Positions 5,719 through 6,232 of a stretch of DNA of 6,232 bases are shown here, piece by piece (position 1 is the stretch's first letter; every line of letters starts with the position of its first letter). The position numbers and the translations under genes are program-made. The notes under the pieces were generated by a model. The model searched no databases. It had not been told where the DNA came from and was given only the letters and a program-made list of their open reading frames with translations. This stretch comes from Clostridiaceae bacterium (GTDB lineage: Bacteria > Bacillota > Clostridia > Oscillospirales > Acutalibacteraceae): contig JAEDML010000077.1 in NCBI GenBank assembly GCA_016303035.1, forward strand, positions 1 through 6,232. Direction: 5' to 3'.

Positions 5719-6206
5719 TTTAGTAATATTCTTTTTTTCGGGTTGTTATCAATGTATTCCCATATTTCGTTATAATCGTTTTGATTACGAATTATGTGGT
5801 CATAATACGACTTTTGCCATAATTTTTTATTGAACGGCGGAAGTATATTATTTTTTACATTATGTATATATTCATTTGTTGTCATTGTTTTAAAAAATTT
5901 CATTACATCCGGTAGGGAACGACCTGTGTGTCGTTCCGATATTTTGATAATAAAATGCAAGTGATCGGGCATTATTACATATTTTTCAAATTTAATTGTT
6001 TTGAATTTATTTTCAGTTGCTTTAATCCATTTGTGTATAATTTGGTTTGATATCGGCGGAATAATACATAAGTTATCAGAAGGAGCAGTATTTTCCATTT
6101 CAAATAAATGCTGTCTGTTCTGTGTGCATAAGGTGACGAAATAGCATCCTGTTTGTGCGTAATCGAAGTTTTTTAATCGGTTGGGCTTTCGGTTTTTTGT
6201 TTCCAT
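5703..6206 (-). CDS. REP-associated tyrosine transposase (RAYT, Y1/HUH family)
   Basis: The protein belongs to the Y1_Tnp/IS200-like HUH nucleases, in the RAYT branch associated with short palindromic repeats. From ATG at 6206 it has 167 residues. It has the typical opening NRKPNRL...YFVTLCTQNRQHLF, the HUH motif H82-L83-H84 within MPDHLHFII, then WQKSYYDHIIRN and EYIDNNP. The Tyr of the latter (Y151) aligns with catalytic Tyr115 of E. coli RAYT (YafM). A GTG three codons upstream (6215) overlaps the AAAGGCGG ribosome site (6222-6215), so I prefer the ATG. The gene is visibly more AT-rich than the operon beside it, fitting later acquisition. Residues 90-99 are encoded by a copy of the hairpin repeat. 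The reading frame is intact with all catalytic residues, so activity is plausible. Its promoter lies beyond the window. Confidence 0.9.
   Translation of the reverse strand: METKNRKPNRLKNFDYAQTGCYFVTLCTQNRQHLFEMENTAPSDNLCIIPPISNQIIHKWIKATENKFKTIKFEKYVIMPDHLHFIIKISERHTGRSLPDVMKFFKTMTTNEYIHNVKNNILPPFNKKLWQKSYYDHIIRNQNDYNEIWEYIDNNPKKRILLNEPQD
5912..5937 (+). repeat. REP-like GTAG-footed hairpin repeat, copy 2, inside the RAYT gene
   Basis: GTAG (5912-5915) is followed by GGAACGAC (5916-5923), a six-base loop and GTCGTTCC (5930-5937): eight perfect base pairs. Relative to copy 1 the seventh stem pair is A-T instead of G-C, a compensatory change, and the eighth is C-G instead of T-G; the remaining differences are in the loop. 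The element lies antisense to RAYT transcription and is translated in frame as SERHTGRSLP, between the HUH strand and the next helix. Confidence 0.75.
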
Positions 6207-6232
6207 ATTGCACACCGCCTTTGTTGTCTTGC

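Noticed and set aside
5655..5937. The pair of hairpin repeats as a minimal CRISPR array.
   Set aside because: Only two copies 231 bp apart, separated by coding sequence, with no regular spacers and no cas genes.

Overview
The window looks like chromosome from an endospore-forming Clostridia-type Firmicute, possibly of the gut Oscillospiraceae/Ruminococcaceae kind; the family-level placement is an inference. The reasons are a full-length Spo0A with an upstream 0A box, a DUF4364 protein, the Firmicute order SRP RNA-dnaX-ebfC-recR, a DUF896 (YnzC-type) protein, and a RAYT-type transposase with GTAG-footed hairpin repeats.

Layout. Positions 1-184 are a regulatory region holding a good vegetative promoter, an exact 0A box, a degenerate second box and a sigma-H-like element. 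spo0A follows (185-961, +). It converges on a DUF4364 winged-helix gene (1043-1594, -, TTG start), and the two share a GAAA-capped bidirectional terminator at 967-1000. The DUF4364 promoter (1631-1659, -) and the SRP RNA promoter (1712-1740, +) diverge from an AT-rich spacer. The SRP RNA (about 1762-1904) is a short form whose 21-bp terminal helix ends in five T's. The dnaX Shine-Dalgarno follows at once.

The housekeeping operon runs dnaX (1922-3526), ebfC (3550-3891), recR (3894-4493), DUF896 (4495-4713) and a D-2-hydroxyacid (glycerate-type) dehydrogenase (4694-5647). Gaps are 23, 2 and 1 nt, and the last pair overlaps by 20 nt, so co-transcription and translational coupling are likely. It joins DNA polymerase III clamp loading, a nucleoid-associated protein, recombinational repair, a small protein whose relative lies in an SOS operon in Bacillus, and an apparently unrelated metabolic enzyme.

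The right end (about 5650-6232) is accessory. An AT-rich RAYT gene (- strand) converges on the operon. Two copies of a 26-bp GTAG-footed hairpin repeat are present, one between the dehydrogenase and the RAYT gene and one in frame inside the RAYT coding sequence. The copies match at 20 of 26 positions, and one stem pair has changed in a compensatory way (G-C to A-T). This is the most interesting part of the window: a small REP/RAYT-like system in a Firmicute whose transposase gene carries a copy of its presumed substrate. A perfect 12-bp hairpin encloses the RAYT stop codon in its loop.
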